A stretch of DNA of 64,000 nt from an uncultured Alphaproteobacteria bacterium (GCA_902538085.1 CACBDV010000002.1:1-64000), one strand, 5' to 3'; positions 1 to 11,217 are shown, counted from the stretch's first letter. Made by a program: numbers and translations. The notes: generated by a model from the sequence alone, not told the origin.

Positions 1-812
1 ATTTTAGTTAAGCCAGGATGAGTATTCATTTCTAAAAAATATACTTTCCCATTTTTATTACTCATTAAGAAGTCTAACCTAGCAATTCCTTTGCAATTAC
101 AAACACGAAATATTTTTTTTGATATTTTTGTAAGAAAATCATACTGGGATTTAGGGATTCGAGCTGGAAGAAAATGTAAACTTTTGTTTTTTGTGTATTT
201 CGCAACATAATCATAATGTTTGTTCTCAAATTCAATCTCTGTGACACCGAGTGCCTCAATTTTTTTGTTATTTTCTATAACTGTTACAGTTAGTTCTTTT
301 CCATTAATAATTTCTTCGATTAAATTCTCATGATTATTAATCTGCATTTTGATTTCATTTTTATTATTTAAAAATTTGATACCTTTAGAAGAACCGCCCC
401 AATTAGGCTTTAATATAACTGGGTATTTAATTTTTTTATTATTTACAATCTCTCTAGGAGATAAAATATTTAATTCTTTTTTAAGAAAGTTTTTTAATAA
501 GCGTTTATTAAAACATAATGCAGATGAAATTGAATCTGAATGTGTAATATGGATGTTATTTTTTTTTGCAAATGAGTTTAATCCACCATCCTCTCCAAAT
601 TCACCATGAAGAGAATTAAATATAATATCAGGCTTATATAATAAAATTTTATCGAAATTATTTTTTTTTAAGTCAAAAAGATTGACATTAAAATTATTCT
701 TTTTTAAACAATTAAACACATTCAAACCTGACCTAAGAGATATTTCTCTTTCATCCGACCATCCACCTGCTACAACAAGAATTTTATTAAATTTAATATT
801 TTTATCTAACAA
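1..812 (-). CDS. ddl: D-alanine--D-alanine ligase, partial (C-terminus runs off the left edge)
   Basis: Absent from the ORF track because no stop lies in the window. Minus-strand translation from a TTG at 812 is open to base 1: LDKNIKFNKILVVAGGWSDEREISLRSG...NSLHGEFGEDGG...PVILKPNWGGSSKGI...GIARLDFLMSNKNGKVYFLEMNTHPGLTK, typical Ddl ATP-grasp motifs; follows murB. Confidence 0.9.
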   Translation of the reverse strand, partial: MLDKNIKFNKILVVAGGWSDEREISLRSGLNVFNCLKKNNFNVNLFDLKKNNFDKILLYKPDIIFNSLHGEFGEDGGLNSFAKKNNIHITHSDSISSALCFNKRLLKNFLKKELNILSPREIVNNKKIKYPVILKPNWGGSSKGIKFLNNKNEIKMQINNHENLIEEIINGKELTVTVIENNKKIEALGVTEIEFENKHYDYVAKYTKNKSLHFLPARIPKSQYDFLTKISKKIFRVCNCKGIARLDFLMSNKNGKVYFLEMNTHPGLTK

Positions 813-1684
813 TCTATAATTCTTAACTCTTTTTCAAGAATAACTTTATGTTTATCCTTTACTCTTTTTTGAATTTTAGAAATAAATAAATCTATACTAT
901 TTGCACTAATATTAGGCTCATTTTCAAAAAAATTAGAGTGTATTTTAGATAGTTTTATTGGACCATTATAAAAGCTCTCATCTACAGAGGACTTTATTAA
1001 TTTCCAAGCACTTTGATTTTTTGGATTTTTAAAAATACTTCCACAACAATTTACTTTTTGAGGTTGTGTTTGGTTTCTGATAACTTCGTATTCTTGCATT
1101 AATCTCTTGATATCCTTCTGATCTGCATGAGAAACTTTAAATTTTCCATATAAAATTATTGTATTATGTTTTTGAAAACCTTTTCGATAATAAAATTGTA
1201 ATTCACTAATATTTTTTTCATAGACCTTATTATCATTTATATCAAAGTAAATTACGCTTATTAATTTATCTTTAATTTCTTGATTAAAACATCCAGCATT
1301 CATGAATATATTTCCTCCAATTGAACCAGGTATAGTGTATAAGAACTCATAACCAGAGATACTATTTTGATAGCAAAACTTTGATAAATAATTATCTAAA
1401 ACAGCTGCTCCAACGAGTAAGTGATCATGATTTATTTGAATATTAGTAAAATCTCCTAAAAGCTTTATAGCAATTCCTTTGTAGCCATCGTCTTTTATTA
1501 ATGTATTAGAGAGATTACCTATGACTAATAATGATTTTAATTTAACATCATTTATGCTGAATAAATTAATTAAATCGACTTCATTATGAATTTTATAAAG
1601 TTGGCTAATTTCTCCTCCAGATTTTAACCACGAATATTTTGCTGATGAATAGTTTGTAACTAAGTTTTTATTTTCTTGATTCAT
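806..1684 (-). CDS. murB: UDP-N-acetylenolpyruvoylglucosamine reductase MurB
   Basis: ORF 806..1759; likely start MNQENKNL at 1684. Motifs YEFLYTIPGSIGGNIFMNAGCFNQEI and CCGSIFKNP. Confidence 0.92.
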   Translation of the reverse strand: MNQENKNLVTNYSSAKYSWLKSGGEISQLYKIHNEVDLINLFSINDVKLKSLLVIGNLSNTLIKDDGYKGIAIKLLGDFTNIQINHDHLLVGAAVLDNYLSKFCYQNSISGYEFLYTIPGSIGGNIFMNAGCFNQEIKDKLISVIYFDINDNKVYEKNISELQFYYRKGFQKHNTIILYGKFKVSHADQKDIKRLMQEYEVIRNQTQPQKVNCCGSIFKNPKNQSAWKLIKSSVDESFYNGPIKLSKIHSNFFENEPNISANSIDLFISKIQKRVKDKHKVILEKELRIIDC

Positions 1685-3047
1685 AAAATAAACGAATTTG
1701 ATTTGAAATATCTCCTGCTCCAGCAGAAATAATAATACTCTCTCTTTGATATGATACAAATTGATCTAGTAACATAAACAAATCTTTATAATTGCCAATA
1801 TATTTAGTTTTTTGACTATTTAGTGCATTCAAATCATTAACTAAGTTTTTTGAATTCCTCATACCTTTTTTAAAACTTTCACCAGCTTCATATGTTTTTA
1901 ATATAATTAAGTTATTTATATTCTTTAGTACACTTAAATACTCATTATATAAATCATTTAACCTTGAGTATCTGTGAGGCTCAATAACTAAAAATATATT
2001 TTTTGTTTTATATAAATTTAGGATATTAATTAACTTTGCTATTTCAGTAGGATGATGTGCATAATCATCAATAAGTAAAGTTTTTTTTAATTTACCAAGA
2101 ATATTCAATCTTCTTTTGGTACCTTTGAACTTAAGTATATGTTTTTTTTTTATTTCATATCCTAAATCATCTATAACAGAGACAGCTGCTATAAGATTTT
2201 GAACATTGTGCTCACCCAATAAATTGGTTGATATACTTTTCGTCAATATTCTTTGTCCTTTGAAAATACTAAATAAAGATTTCTTATTAGTTAATTTTAT
2301 TAATTTATAGCTATAATTTGCTTTTCTATTTGAACCAAAAGTCTTTATATTTTTTGAATATTTTTTTAATGAAGATAAAAAGTGATCGTCATTGTTAACA
2401 AAAACTTTAATATTTTTTTGACTCTGTTTTAAAATATATTTTTTAATTATGTTTTTAAATCTAGAATATGATTTGTAAAAATCTATGTGTTCTCTATCAA
2501 CGTTTAAAAATAATAAGTATCTAGGGCTTAATTTAAATACTGTTCCATCACTTTCATCTGCCTCTACAACAACATAATTACTGTTAGTAAGATATATATT
2601 TTGACCAAAATTTTGCATAATACCTCCAGAAATAATAGTTGGATTTAAGCCAGCACAAACTAGCAAGTGTCCTAAAATTGAGGTAGTTGATGTTTTCCCA
2701 TGTGAGCCTGTTACAACAATTGTAAATTTATCCTCACAGATAAGCTCAAGAAGTTTTGATCTATTATAGCAAGGTATTTTATTTTTTTTTGCCTCTTTAA
2801 TTTCTGGATTATTTTTAATTGCTGAAGAATAAAATATGATATCTCTGTCTTTAATATTGGAAATTTTGTGTCCAATATAAACTGGGATATTATGTTTCTC
2901 TAAATTAACAGTATTAGAATTATGTGTTATATCACTACCTGATATATCTATATTATTTTTTTTCAAATAAATAGCTAAAGCACTCATACCAATACCGTTA
3001 ATACCTATGATATGTACTTTGCTTGATGATAATTTTGAGAATTTCAT
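1668..3047 (-). CDS. murC: UDP-N-acetylmuramate--L-alanine ligase MurC
   Basis: HIIGINGIGMSALA; VVTGSHGKTSTTSILGHLL; DDYAHHPTEI; EPHRYSR. Confidence 0.96.
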   Translation of the reverse strand: MKFSKLSSSKVHIIGINGIGMSALAIYLKKNNIDISGSDITHNSNTVNLEKHNIPVYIGHKISNIKDRDIIFYSSAIKNNPEIKEAKKNKIPCYNRSKLLELICEDKFTIVVTGSHGKTSTTSILGHLLVCAGLNPTIISGGIMQNFGQNIYLTNSNYVVVEADESDGTVFKLSPRYLLFLNVDREHIDFYKSYSRFKNIIKKYILKQSQKNIKVFVNNDDHFLSSLKKYSKNIKTFGSNRKANYSYKLIKLTNKKSLFSIFKGQRILTKSISTNLLGEHNVQNLIAAVSVIDDLGYEIKKKHILKFKGTKRRLNILGKLKKTLLIDDYAHHPTEIAKLINILNLYKTKNIFLVIEPHRYSRLNDLYNEYLSVLKNINNLIILKTYEAGESFKKGMRNSKNLVNDLNALNSQKTKYIGNYKDLFMLLDQFVSYQRESIIISAGAGDISNQIRLFYESRK

Positions 3048-4045
3048 TTAGTGGTATAACAAATAATCTTTTCAATGGAATAGGGGTTTATAAGTCGATT
3101 GAAATAAAATCGACTTGTTAAGTTTTTTTTATTTGGTATATAAAATTTATTTTGGCTCATATTATGGGAAAGAAAATAATTTAAGTTGTGTTTTTGATGT
3201 TGATCCCTCGATATTAAATGAGGAATAAAAAAAACGTTATTAGTATAATATAGAATTTCATTTAAGGAACCAGAACCAGATCTTGAAATAATAAAATCAT
3301 ATTCTCTGGGGTTAAAATTATTTTTAAAAGTGAAAAATTTGTATCTAATGTCTCCAGAGAGATCATTATAAATTTTTTTATAAATCTCAAAGTAGGTGTA
3401 GGGTATTTGTATAAAAAATTTAATCTTATCAAGATTATTTGTGTTGATGTTCTCAATTTCTTTTAACATTTTTTTATTTAAATCCAATGATCCTGCACTT
3501 CCACCAATTAATAAAATATTAATAAAATTATCATCCAGTTTTTCTCTGGGCATATTTTTATCAGTGAAAAAATTTCCTACAAATATTTCTTTGTTACGCA
3601 TATTGATTTTTGGAAAAGAAATAAAAATATTTTTAGCAATTAAATAATTTATTTTATTAGCTAAACCATAAATTATATTTTGCTCATGGATGTAGATCTT
3701 ATTGAAAGATAATAGGAAAATATTAAATAATTTAGCAATAAATAAAATGGGAGTTGTTATAAATCCACCAAATCCTATTAATATTATTTTTCGATTAAAT
3801 AAAAAAATCAAAAATGTTTTTAAAAAAATTTTTATGACAAAAGAAAACTTATTTTTAGAATTCAAAATTAGTTTATTAATTTTAACACTTTTGATTTTAT
3901 CTAAATAATTTTTTCCTATTTTGTTTGTAATAAAAAGAATTTTATTTGGATCTTTTATTTTGCTTAGATTATTTAAATACTTTATAGCAGGTAATATATG
4001 ACCTCCAGAAGATCCAGCTATCACAATATATTTAATTTTTTTCAA
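3044..4045 (-). CDS. murG: UDP-N-acetylglucosamine--N-acetylmuramyl-(pentapeptide) pyrophosphoryl-undecaprenol GlcNAc transferase MurG
   Basis: IVIAGSSGGHILPAIKYL, HEQN, GGSAGS, ISRSGSGSLNEIL; overlaps murC by 4 nt. Confidence 0.9.
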   Translation of the reverse strand: MKKIKYIVIAGSSGGHILPAIKYLNNLSKIKDPNKILFITNKIGKNYLDKIKSVKINKLILNSKNKFSFVIKIFLKTFLIFLFNRKIILIGFGGFITTPILFIAKLFNIFLLSFNKIYIHEQNIIYGLANKINYLIAKNIFISFPKINMRNKEIFVGNFFTDKNMPREKLDDNFINILLIGGSAGSLDLNKKMLKEIENINTNNLDKIKFFIQIPYTYFEIYKKIYNDLSGDIRYKFFTFKNNFNPREYDFIISRSGSGSLNEILYYTNNVFFIPHLISRDQHQKHNLNYFLSHNMSQNKFYIPNKKNLTSRFYFNRLINPYSIEKIICYTTK

Positions 4046-4307
4046 AAATTATTTCTTTCAAAATTTTATTCGACTCAATATCTATAATTTGAAAAATAAT
4101 TTTGTTGTCATCAACTAATTTTTGTTGATATAGATTTTCATTGATCAAATAAATATTACTCAAATCTATATTTTTATTTACACTTTTTGATGAATTATTA
4201 TGATTACTCATTTTATAGAAAACACCGAAAATAATTGTTATTATACCTATAACTATAAGTATACCTTGAATAATAACTAAGCTAATTAAGAGTTTTTTTT
4301 TTAACAT
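4032..4307 (-). CDS. Small membrane protein with one N-terminal TM helix (possibly DUF6476-like)
   Basis: 91 aa, hydrophobic helix LLISLVIIQGILIVIGIITIIFGVFY then polar tail; overlaps murG start. Family is a guess from context. Confidence 0.5.
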   Translation of the reverse strand: MLKKKLLISLVIIQGILIVIGIITIIFGVFYKMSNHNNSSKSVNKNIDLSNIYLINENLYQQKLVDDNKIIFQIIDIESNKILKEIIFEKN

Positions 4308-4314
4308 ATATCCA

Positions 4315-5064
4315 ATGAATAGATCATATAATTATAAAAATTTTAGAATTAAAATATTATACGAGGATGATGATATAGCAATATTAAATAAACCCTCTGG
4401 GCTTCTTACACATAAAAAAAATGAATTAGACAAAAGTCCTAGTTTACAGGAAAGTTTCAAAGATCAATTTACTATAAATGATGATGAATATTTAAAAGAA
4501 GGTATCGTTCATCGCCTAGACAAAGATACAAGTGGTATAATAATTATTACCAAAAACCTTGAGTCCAAAAATAAATTTAGAAAAATGTTTAAAAACAGAA
4601 ATATAAAAAAAAATTATCTTGCCTTTACTTATGGTGTATTAAATAAAAATAATTTTGAAATTAATAATAATATATCTAGAAATAAAGTACGAAGAACAAA
4701 ATTTAATGTATCCAATAATCTTGGTAAAAATGCAGTTACTATAGTCTCAAATGTAAAAACATTTCATGGTTCTATAAGCCTTTTAAATTGTGAAATAATA
4801 ACAGGTAGAACTCATCAAATCAGAGTACACCTTTTGAGTTTAGGTCTACCTATTATTGGTGATAAAGATTATAAATTAAACAAGGATCAACAATTTCGTT
4901 TGACTAATTTGACTGAAAGTCTGAGAAATTTTATTTCATCATTCCCTCGACAAGCCCTGCACTCCTATAAAATAGAATTTAATCACCCTATTTTAAAAAA
5001 ACATATTAAAATTACTTGTGATTTACCTGATGACATGAAAGATTTAAACACAAATTTGCAATGA
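4315..5064 (+). CDS. RluA/RluD-family 23S rRNA pseudouridine synthase
   Basis: IVHRLDKDTSGIIIITKN, GRTHQIRVHL, LPIIGDKDY, RQALHSYKIEFNHP. Confidence 0.92.
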   Translation: MNRSYNYKNFRIKILYEDDDIAILNKPSGLLTHKKNELDKSPSLQESFKDQFTINDDEYLKEGIVHRLDKDTSGIIIITKNLESKNKFRKMFKNRNIKKNYLAFTYGVLNKNNFEINNNISRNKVRRTKFNVSNNLGKNAVTIVSNVKTFHGSISLLNCEIITGRTHQIRVHLLSLGLPIIGDKDYKLNKDQQFRLTNLTESLRNFISSFPRQALHSYKIEFNHPILKKHIKITCDLPDDMKDLNTNLQ

Positions 5065-5954
5065 GTATAGATAATAAAAATTTACTGCCCGTAATTACCT
5101 CTGAAAATGATATTTATCCATATTTAAAAAAGATAAATCAGTTTCCTATCTTGTCAGATAAAGAAGAAAAAAAACTTGCTATTGATTGGCTTAAAAATGG
5201 TGACACCAAAGCTGCACAAAAACTTGTGACTAGCCATTTACGATTAGTCGCAAAAATAGCAATGGGGTACAAAGGATATGGCTTACCATTATTTGATCTA
5301 ATTTCTGAGGGTAACTTAGGTCTTATTCAAGCTATTAGAAAATTTGATCCTGAAAAAGGGTTTAGGTTAGCAACTTATGCTATATGGTGGATTAGAGCCT
5401 CTATTCAAGAATATGTCTTACATAGTTGGTCATTAGTTAAAATTGGAACAACTGCAGCTCAAAAAAAACTATTTTTTAATCTTCGAAGACTAAGAAACCA
5501 GCTTAAAAAATATGAGGAAGGTTACTTGACTAATGACCAAATTAAATCCATCTCTGACGATCTTGGAGTAACCGAAGAAGAGGTAAAACAAATGGAAGGA
5601 AGAGTTTTTAATCAGGATTTTTCATTAAACACACCTTTTAATGATGAAAATGAATCAGAATGGATAGACCAAGTAGAAGATGAAACAATTGATACTGTTT
5701 CAAAAGTTGAACAAAGTGATGAATTAAAAAAAAGAAAAGCGTTATATAAGCAAGCTGTAACAAAACTTGAACCAAGAGAAATAGAAATTTTAACTGCAAG
5801 AAGGTTAGATGAAGAGCCTAAAACGTTAGAGGACCTTAGCCAGAAATATTCAATAAGTAGAGAAAGGGTTAGGCAAATAGAGAATAAAGCAATTAAAAAA
5901 CTTCAAGAAGAAATCAAAATTATTACAGATCAGAAACTATTAACTAAATCTTAA
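5061..5954 (+). CDS. rpoH: RNA polymerase heat-shock sigma factor RpoH (sigma-32)
   Basis: QKLVTSHLRLVAKIAMGYKGYGLPLFDLISEGNLGLIQAIRKFDPEKGFRLATYAIWWIRASIQEYVLHSWSLVKIGTTAAQKKLFFNLRR; C-terminal YSISRERVRQIENKAIKKL. Confidence 0.95.
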   Translation: MSIDNKNLLPVITSENDIYPYLKKINQFPILSDKEEKKLAIDWLKNGDTKAAQKLVTSHLRLVAKIAMGYKGYGLPLFDLISEGNLGLIQAIRKFDPEKGFRLATYAIWWIRASIQEYVLHSWSLVKIGTTAAQKKLFFNLRRLRNQLKKYEEGYLTNDQIKSISDDLGVTEEEVKQMEGRVFNQDFSLNTPFNDENESEWIDQVEDETIDTVSKVEQSDELKKRKALYKQAVTKLEPREIEILTARRLDEEPKTLEDLSQKYSISRERVRQIENKAIKKLQEEIKIITDQKLLTKS

Positions 5955-5955
5955 A

Positions 5956-7209
5956 TTACCTAATAATTGTTTGATTTCTTTCAGGCCCTAATGAAATAAT
6001 TTTAATTGGAATACTTAAGTACCCTTCAATATATGAAATAAATTTTTTAAGATTTTCAGGTAAGTTCTCAAAATTACTCAAATCTTTAATTTCACCCCAA
6101 CTTGAAAATAACTCAAAGTCATTATCGTCTAAAGACAATGACTCCAAAATGTTACTATCACTAAAATTTACCTCCTCATATTTTTTTGAATTATAGCTTT
6201 TGCAAACTTTGATTTCTGAGAGATTATTTAATACATCAGCTTTAGTTATACAAAGTTCATTAACACGATTTACTTCACAGCTATACTTTAAAGAAACTAA
6301 ATCAAGCCAACCACATCTTCTTTTTCTTTTTGTAACTGTACCGATTTCAACACCTTTCTCAGCAATATAATCCCCAACTTCATCAAATAATTCAGACGGG
6401 AATGGCCCATTACCAACTCTAGTAGCATAGGCTTTAAATATACCAACAGTTTTATAATCAACCTGCATTGCTGAACCGATAACAATATTTGATGAAACAG
6501 TGTTTGATGAAGTTACAAAGGGGTAAGAGCCATGATCTAAATCAAGAAGTGCTCCTTGAGCACCTTCAAATAATATTTTTTTATTTTTAAATTCTTTTTT
6601 GATAAAAGAATTATCAACAATTAATTCTTTAACTGAATTATAAAACTTCAATAAGTCCTGAACTGTTTTATCAATATTAATTTTACTTTCATCAAAACTT
6701 TCAAGAATAGGGTCATAAAACTTCTTAATTGTAACTAATTTTTCTTCAATTATATTTTTAGATTTTAAATCGTAAAGTTTAATACTCTTTCTTCCAACTT
6801 TATCTTGGTATGCAGGTCCAATGCCTTTAGAGGTAGTTCCAATTTTTTTTTTATTTTTTAAAATTAATTCGTTAATTTTATCCAGTTGCTTATGGTATTC
6901 TAAAATAAGAGATATATTTGAAGATAAAAATATCTTAGGACTCTCAATCTTTTTAGTAATTTGATTATACTCATTATAAAAATGATTAGGATCAAGTACA
7001 ACGCCTTGACCTAAATAACAAACTTTTCCTCGAATTATGCCGGATGGAATAAGATTTAATTTATAAGTAGTATCTTCAACAATAACAGTATGACCAGCGT
7101 TATTTCCACCTTGGTATCTTACTACCAAGTCAAATTCTTCTGAGAGATAATCAACAATCTTACCCTTGCCTTCATCACCCCATTGAAGTCCTATAACAGC
7201 TGTGTTCAT
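5956..7209 (-). CDS. purA: Adenylosuccinate synthetase
   Basis: AVIGLQWGDEGKGKIVDYLSEEFDLVVRYQGGNNAGHTV; GTTSKGIGPAYQDK; EGAQGALLDLDHGSYPFVTSSNT. Confidence 0.97.
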   Translation of the reverse strand: MNTAVIGLQWGDEGKGKIVDYLSEEFDLVVRYQGGNNAGHTVIVEDTTYKLNLIPSGIIRGKVCYLGQGVVLDPNHFYNEYNQITKKIESPKIFLSSNISLILEYHKQLDKINELILKNKKKIGTTSKGIGPAYQDKVGRKSIKLYDLKSKNIIEEKLVTIKKFYDPILESFDESKINIDKTVQDLLKFYNSVKELIVDNSFIKKEFKNKKILFEGAQGALLDLDHGSYPFVTSSNTVSSNIVIGSAMQVDYKTVGIFKAYATRVGNGPFPSELFDEVGDYIAEKGVEIGTVTKRKRRCGWLDLVSLKYSCEVNRVNELCITKADVLNNLSEIKVCKSYNSKKYEEVNFSDSNILESLSLDDNDFELFSSWGEIKDLSNFENLPENLKKFISYIEGYLSIPIKIISLGPERNQTIIR

Positions 7210-7916
7210 TTAATTAATTCAGCGATGTAATCAACATTGCATGAGAAACCAAAACCCTCAATTTTTTTTGCATTTTTTTTATATTTGTAACCACCACCTT
7301 GGGCCAATATTTTTTTTGTGGAATTTGAATAAACATAAAAAAATATATCCTGATGATAGTCTTGAGAAAAAAAGTCTTTTTCTAAATTTAATTCAAAAGG
7401 TGCATCAATTTTTTTTTTAAAAATATTGACAAATTCAGAAATATTATTTTTGTGGCTAATACTATCGAAAAGGTAACCTTTATTTTTTGATATTTTTGGA
7501 TCTGTAAAAACATAAGTGTAATTTTTTTTAATAATTTTTTTAAGATACTTATCTAAGATCTGCAAAACTTCTTTAAAAGAATCATTTTTAGATAAATTAA
7601 TAATTTCAACACCATGTTGTCTAAATTGCTTAATATTATCTGTATTCATGTTATCTCTTTTAAATACATCTCCCATGTAATAAAGGAAGTGTTTAGATTT
7701 TGAGTCGTGAGTCAAAATTGTATTAATAACCTGACCTGTTATATCTGAACGAAGAGTTGCGTCAGATAATGATTTTAAAGATTTATCTTCAATCACAGAT
7801 GTAAAAATTCTTGAAAATTTCTTGCTCGCACTAACAGTTTTAGTGAATGAGTTATCCAAACTTTCATATTTTTTTGCTGTTAGTGAGTATTTTGTGTCAA
7901 AAGAATTAACAAGCAT
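7206..7916 (-). CDS. hisZ: Short HisZ-like ATP phosphoribosyltransferase regulatory subunit (class II aaRS-like)
   Basis: SDATLRSDITGQVINTIL...YYMGDVFKRDN...QFRQHGVEIIN...AQGGGYKYKKNAKKIEGFGFS resembles HisZ/HisRS-like motifs; only 236 aa. Confidence 0.7.
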   Translation of the reverse strand: MLVNSFDTKYSLTAKKYESLDNSFTKTVSASKKFSRIFTSVIEDKSLKSLSDATLRSDITGQVINTILTHDSKSKHFLYYMGDVFKRDNMNTDNIKQFRQHGVEIINLSKNDSFKEVLQILDKYLKKIIKKNYTYVFTDPKISKNKGYLFDSISHKNNISEFVNIFKKKIDAPFELNLEKDFFSQDYHQDIFFYVYSNSTKKILAQGGGYKYKKNAKKIEGFGFSCNVDYIAELIK

Positions 7917-9258
7917 CTGAAATTACTTTTATTATTTGTTTTTTCAATTTATTAAGAGTAATTACTTTTATATTTCTTTTATGATATTGCAAGTTCACTC
8001 TTAATAATGGCTCTGTTCCCGAAGGACGAATATTGTAATAAATATCTAATTTTTTTAATAGATTATTTAGTTTCTTATAAATACTCTCTTGATTTAAGTA
8101 AAATCTTTCGCGATCTATTCTTTGATTTATGTTCAATTCTTCAAGTAAATCGATACCATTTCTTAATACTGATAACCTTTTCTTTTCTTTAAGAATTATT
8201 GTGAGTAATCTAATAGCAGTTGCCATACCATCGCCAATTAAAATGTCATCTTTAAATATAAAATGTCCAGATGGCTCGCCTCCAAAAAAGTATTTATTAT
8301 CTAGAATTTCTTTTAAAATATTTTTATCACCGACTTTTACTCGTTTTAATTTAATACCTAATTTTTTTAAGGCTATATCAAGACCATGATTTGCAATTTC
8401 GTTAGTAACTAAGATAGAACCTTTTTTTATTATTTTTTTATGTAAATAATATTTGGCAAAAATAAAAATTATTTCCTCTCCATTTAATGCATTACCTTTT
8501 TCATCAATAATAATAACTCTATCGCCATCTCCATCTAAACAAATTCCGATATCACATCTTTTTTTTTTAACTAACATTGATGCTTTATTAGGAAATAAAG
8601 AACCACAATTTTGATTAATATTTGTACCAGAAGGATTATTACCAATGGTATGTAAGTCTAAACCTAATTCAAACAAAACTTCTGGTGCTACCTTATAAGA
8701 TGCTCCATTTGCACAATCTAAAGTTACTTTTAGTTGACTATAATTAAGATTTCTATCAGCACTATGTTTAAGTGCTTCGGAATATCTTCCTAATGCATTT
8801 TTAAGTCTTATAGCTTTACCATAATTTGACTGTTTTATTTTAAAGTTATCAAAGTCGTAATTAAAAAATAAATCCTCAATTTTATTTTCCTCTTCTGGAG
8901 AAATTTTTAAACCTTGACCAGAAAAAAATTTTAGTCCGTTATCTTTGTATGGATTATGAGAAGCCGTAATCATTACTGAAAAATCTGCTCTTAATGACTT
9001 ACCTAAAACTGTCAGAGCAGGTGTGGGCAAAGGCCCTACCAAAATTACCTCTATTCCCATAGATAAAAAACCTGATGTTAATGCCGGTTCAAATATATAT
9101 CCTGATAATCGTGTGTCTTTATTGATAACTACTCTTGAGATTGAATTTTTCTTTCTGAGAACAATTGAGGAGGCTTTGGCTAGTTTGAGAACATTTTCGG
9201 GTGTTAGTGGGTACTTACCTACTTCACCTCTGATCCCGTCAGTACCAAATAGCCTCAT
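7906..9258 (-). CDS. glmM: Phosphoglucosamine mutase
   Basis: MRLFGTDGIRGEVG; SVMITASHNPYKDNGLKFF; GICLDGDGDRVIIID; GGEPSGHFIF; IRPSGTEPLLRV. Confidence 0.97.
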   Translation of the reverse strand: MRLFGTDGIRGEVGKYPLTPENVLKLAKASSIVLRKKNSISRVVINKDTRLSGYIFEPALTSGFLSMGIEVILVGPLPTPALTVLGKSLRADFSVMITASHNPYKDNGLKFFSGQGLKISPEEENKIEDLFFNYDFDNFKIKQSNYGKAIRLKNALGRYSEALKHSADRNLNYSQLKVTLDCANGASYKVAPEVLFELGLDLHTIGNNPSGTNINQNCGSLFPNKASMLVKKKRCDIGICLDGDGDRVIIIDEKGNALNGEEIIFIFAKYYLHKKIIKKGSILVTNEIANHGLDIALKKLGIKLKRVKVGDKNILKEILDNKYFFGGEPSGHFIFKDDILIGDGMATAIRLLTIILKEKKRLSVLRNGIDLLEELNINQRIDRERFYLNQESIYKKLNNLLKKLDIYYNIRPSGTEPLLRVNLQYHKRNIKVITLNKLKKQIIKVISDAC

Positions 9259-9285
9259 AAGTGATATTTAATATTGGACTTATCG

Positions 9286-11217
9286 TTAATTTGGAAGAGG
9301 AAAATTTTGATCTTTTGTAAAAGATGGTAAAGGGCCTTTATTCGAAGTTTCTTTTTTGCTATTTGTGTTGTCATCTGAACTATCAGAAGATAAATCGTCA
9401 TCTCTTTTAGGTTTGACACCTTTGATTAGGTTTTTAATTTCCTCACCAGTAAGAGTTTCATACTCTAACAAACCTTTTGCTATTATGTGAAGGTCCTTAA
9501 TATTATCAGTAATTATCTTTCTAGCTTTTGATTCTGCATCCTCAACGAGGCGTATCACCTCTTGGTCTATAATTCTTGCAGTTTCCTCGGATATATTTTT
9601 TGATTGTGTTACAGAATGACCCAAAAACACCTCTTCCTGATTACCAGTATATCTAACTCTTCCAAGCTTATCACTGTAACCCATTTGAGTTACCATTGCT
9701 CTTGCTAAATTTGTTACCTGTTGAATATCACCAGCAGCTCCGGAACCTATTTTTTCTGGGCCAAATATCAACTCTTCAGCTATGCGAGCAGCTACGGTGA
9801 CTACTAATTTGTCTAAATATTCATCTTTACGATGAATTACTTTATCTTGCTCAGGTACACTCATAACAAAACCCAGAGCCCTTCCTGTTGGAATAATAGA
9901 GGATTTGTATATAGGATCAGCGTGCTTACAATGTAGATTTGCTAAAGCATGTCCGGCTTCATGATAAGCTATAACTTCTTTTTCACTATCAGATATTATT
10001 TTTGATTTATTCTGAGTTCCAAGCATTACCTTATCTTTTGCATCTTCAAAATCATCCATAGTAACGATTTTTTTATTCTTTCTTGCGGCTATGAGTGCAG
10101 CCTCATTAACAATATTTGCCAAATCTGCACCAGAAAAGCCAGGGGTTGACCTTGCAATTGCAATAGTCTTTACAGATTTGTCCATCTTAATCTTTCTTGT
10201 ATGTACCTTTAAAATCTTATCTCTCCCAATAATATCAGGCGCGGGAACAACAACTTGTCTGTCGAATCTGCCTGGTCTAAGTAAGGCAGGATCAAGTACA
10301 TCAGGTCTGTTAGTTGCTGCTACAATAATTACCCCCTCATTAGCTTCAAAACCATCCATTTCAACAAGAAGCTGATTGAGAGTTTGTTCTCTCTCATCAT
10401 TACCACCACCTAATCCAGCACCTCTGTGCCTTCCAACAGCATCTATCTCATCAATAAATATAATACAAGGTGCATTCTTCTTTCCTTGTTCGAACATATC
10501 TCTAACTCTACTAGCTCCAACACCTACAAACATTTCTACAAAATCTGATCCAGAAATTGAGAAGAATGGCACCCCAGCTTCCCCAGCTATTGCTCGAGCA
10601 AGAAGTGTCTTTCCGGTACCGGGTGGTCCAACCAAAAGAGCACCTTTTGGTATTTTAGCACCAAGTCTTTGAAACTTTTGTGGGTCTTTTAAAAAAGAGA
10701 CAACTTCCTCTAATTCTTGTTTAGCCTCATCGATGCCTGCAACATCGTTAAAAGTAACTCTTTGTTTATTTTCATTCAGTAACTTTGCTTTTGATCTTCC
10801 AAAACCAAGTGCTCCTCCACCCTTACCTGATTGCATTTGACGCATAAAAAATATCCAAACACCGATTAAAAGTAGCATTGGAAACCAAGATACAAATATA
10901 CTTAGTAAAGGGTGCATACCAGTTTGTTCAGGTTTTGCGTTAATTGTTACCTGATTATCGTTAAGAGTTTCTATTAAATTAGGGTCCCTAGGTGCGTATG
11001 TTGAAAAGTCAACTCCATCCATAGTTTGACCAAAAATATTGTTTCCCTGAATTTCTACGGATTTAATTTCACCGTTCTGAGCTTTATCTAATAATGTTGA
11101 ATATGTGTATGTAACTGAGGAGTAATCTCTTTGAGAGTTTTTAAATACATTGAACAAACCAAGCAAAATTAGGCTTATTATTATCCAAACAAAGATATTT
11201 TTTGAAAAATTTTTCAT
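9286..11217 (-). CDS. ftsH: ATP-dependent zinc metalloprotease FtsH
   Basis: [51 protein letters not shown]-like [17 protein letters not shown] zinc site. Confidence 0.98.
   Translation of the reverse strand: MKNFSKNIFVWIIISLILLGLFNVFKNSQRDYSSVTYTYSTLLDKAQNGEIKSVEIQGNNIFGQTMDGVDFSTYAPRDPNLIETLNDNQVTINAKPEQTGMHPLLSIFVSWFPMLLLIGVWIFFMRQMQSGKGGGALGFGRSKAKLLNENKQRVTFNDVAGIDEAKQELEEVVSFLKDPQKFQRLGAKIPKGALLVGPPGTGKTLLARAIAGEAGVPFFSISGSDFVEMFVGVGASRVRDMFEQGKKNAPCIIFIDEIDAVGRHRGAGLGGGNDEREQTLNQLLVEMDGFEANEGVIIVAATNRPDVLDPALLRPGRFDRQVVVPAPDIIGRDKILKVHTRKIKMDKSVKTIAIARSTPGFSGADLANIVNEAALIAARKNKKIVTMDDFEDAKDKVMLGTQNKSKIISDSEKEVIAYHEAGHALANLHCKHADPIYKSSIIPTGRALGFVMSVPEQDKVIHRKDEYLDKLVVTVAARIAEELIFGPEKIGSGAAGDIQQVTNLARAMVTQMGYSDKLGRVRYTGNQEEVFLGHSVTQSKNISEETARIIDQEVIRLVEDAESKARKIITDNIKDLHIIAKGLLEYETLTGEEIKNLIKGVKPKRDDDLSSDSSDDNTNSKKETSNKGPLPSFTKDQNFPLPN

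Noticed and set aside
349-609. + strand 86-aa ORF (and - strand 74..259)
   Set aside because: Both lie inside the ddl coding frame read on the minus strand; shadow ORFs.
10091-10672. + strand ORFs of 94 and 98 aa
   Set aside because: Antisense to ftsH; low-complexity Ser/Pro/Ile composition typical of antisense translation.
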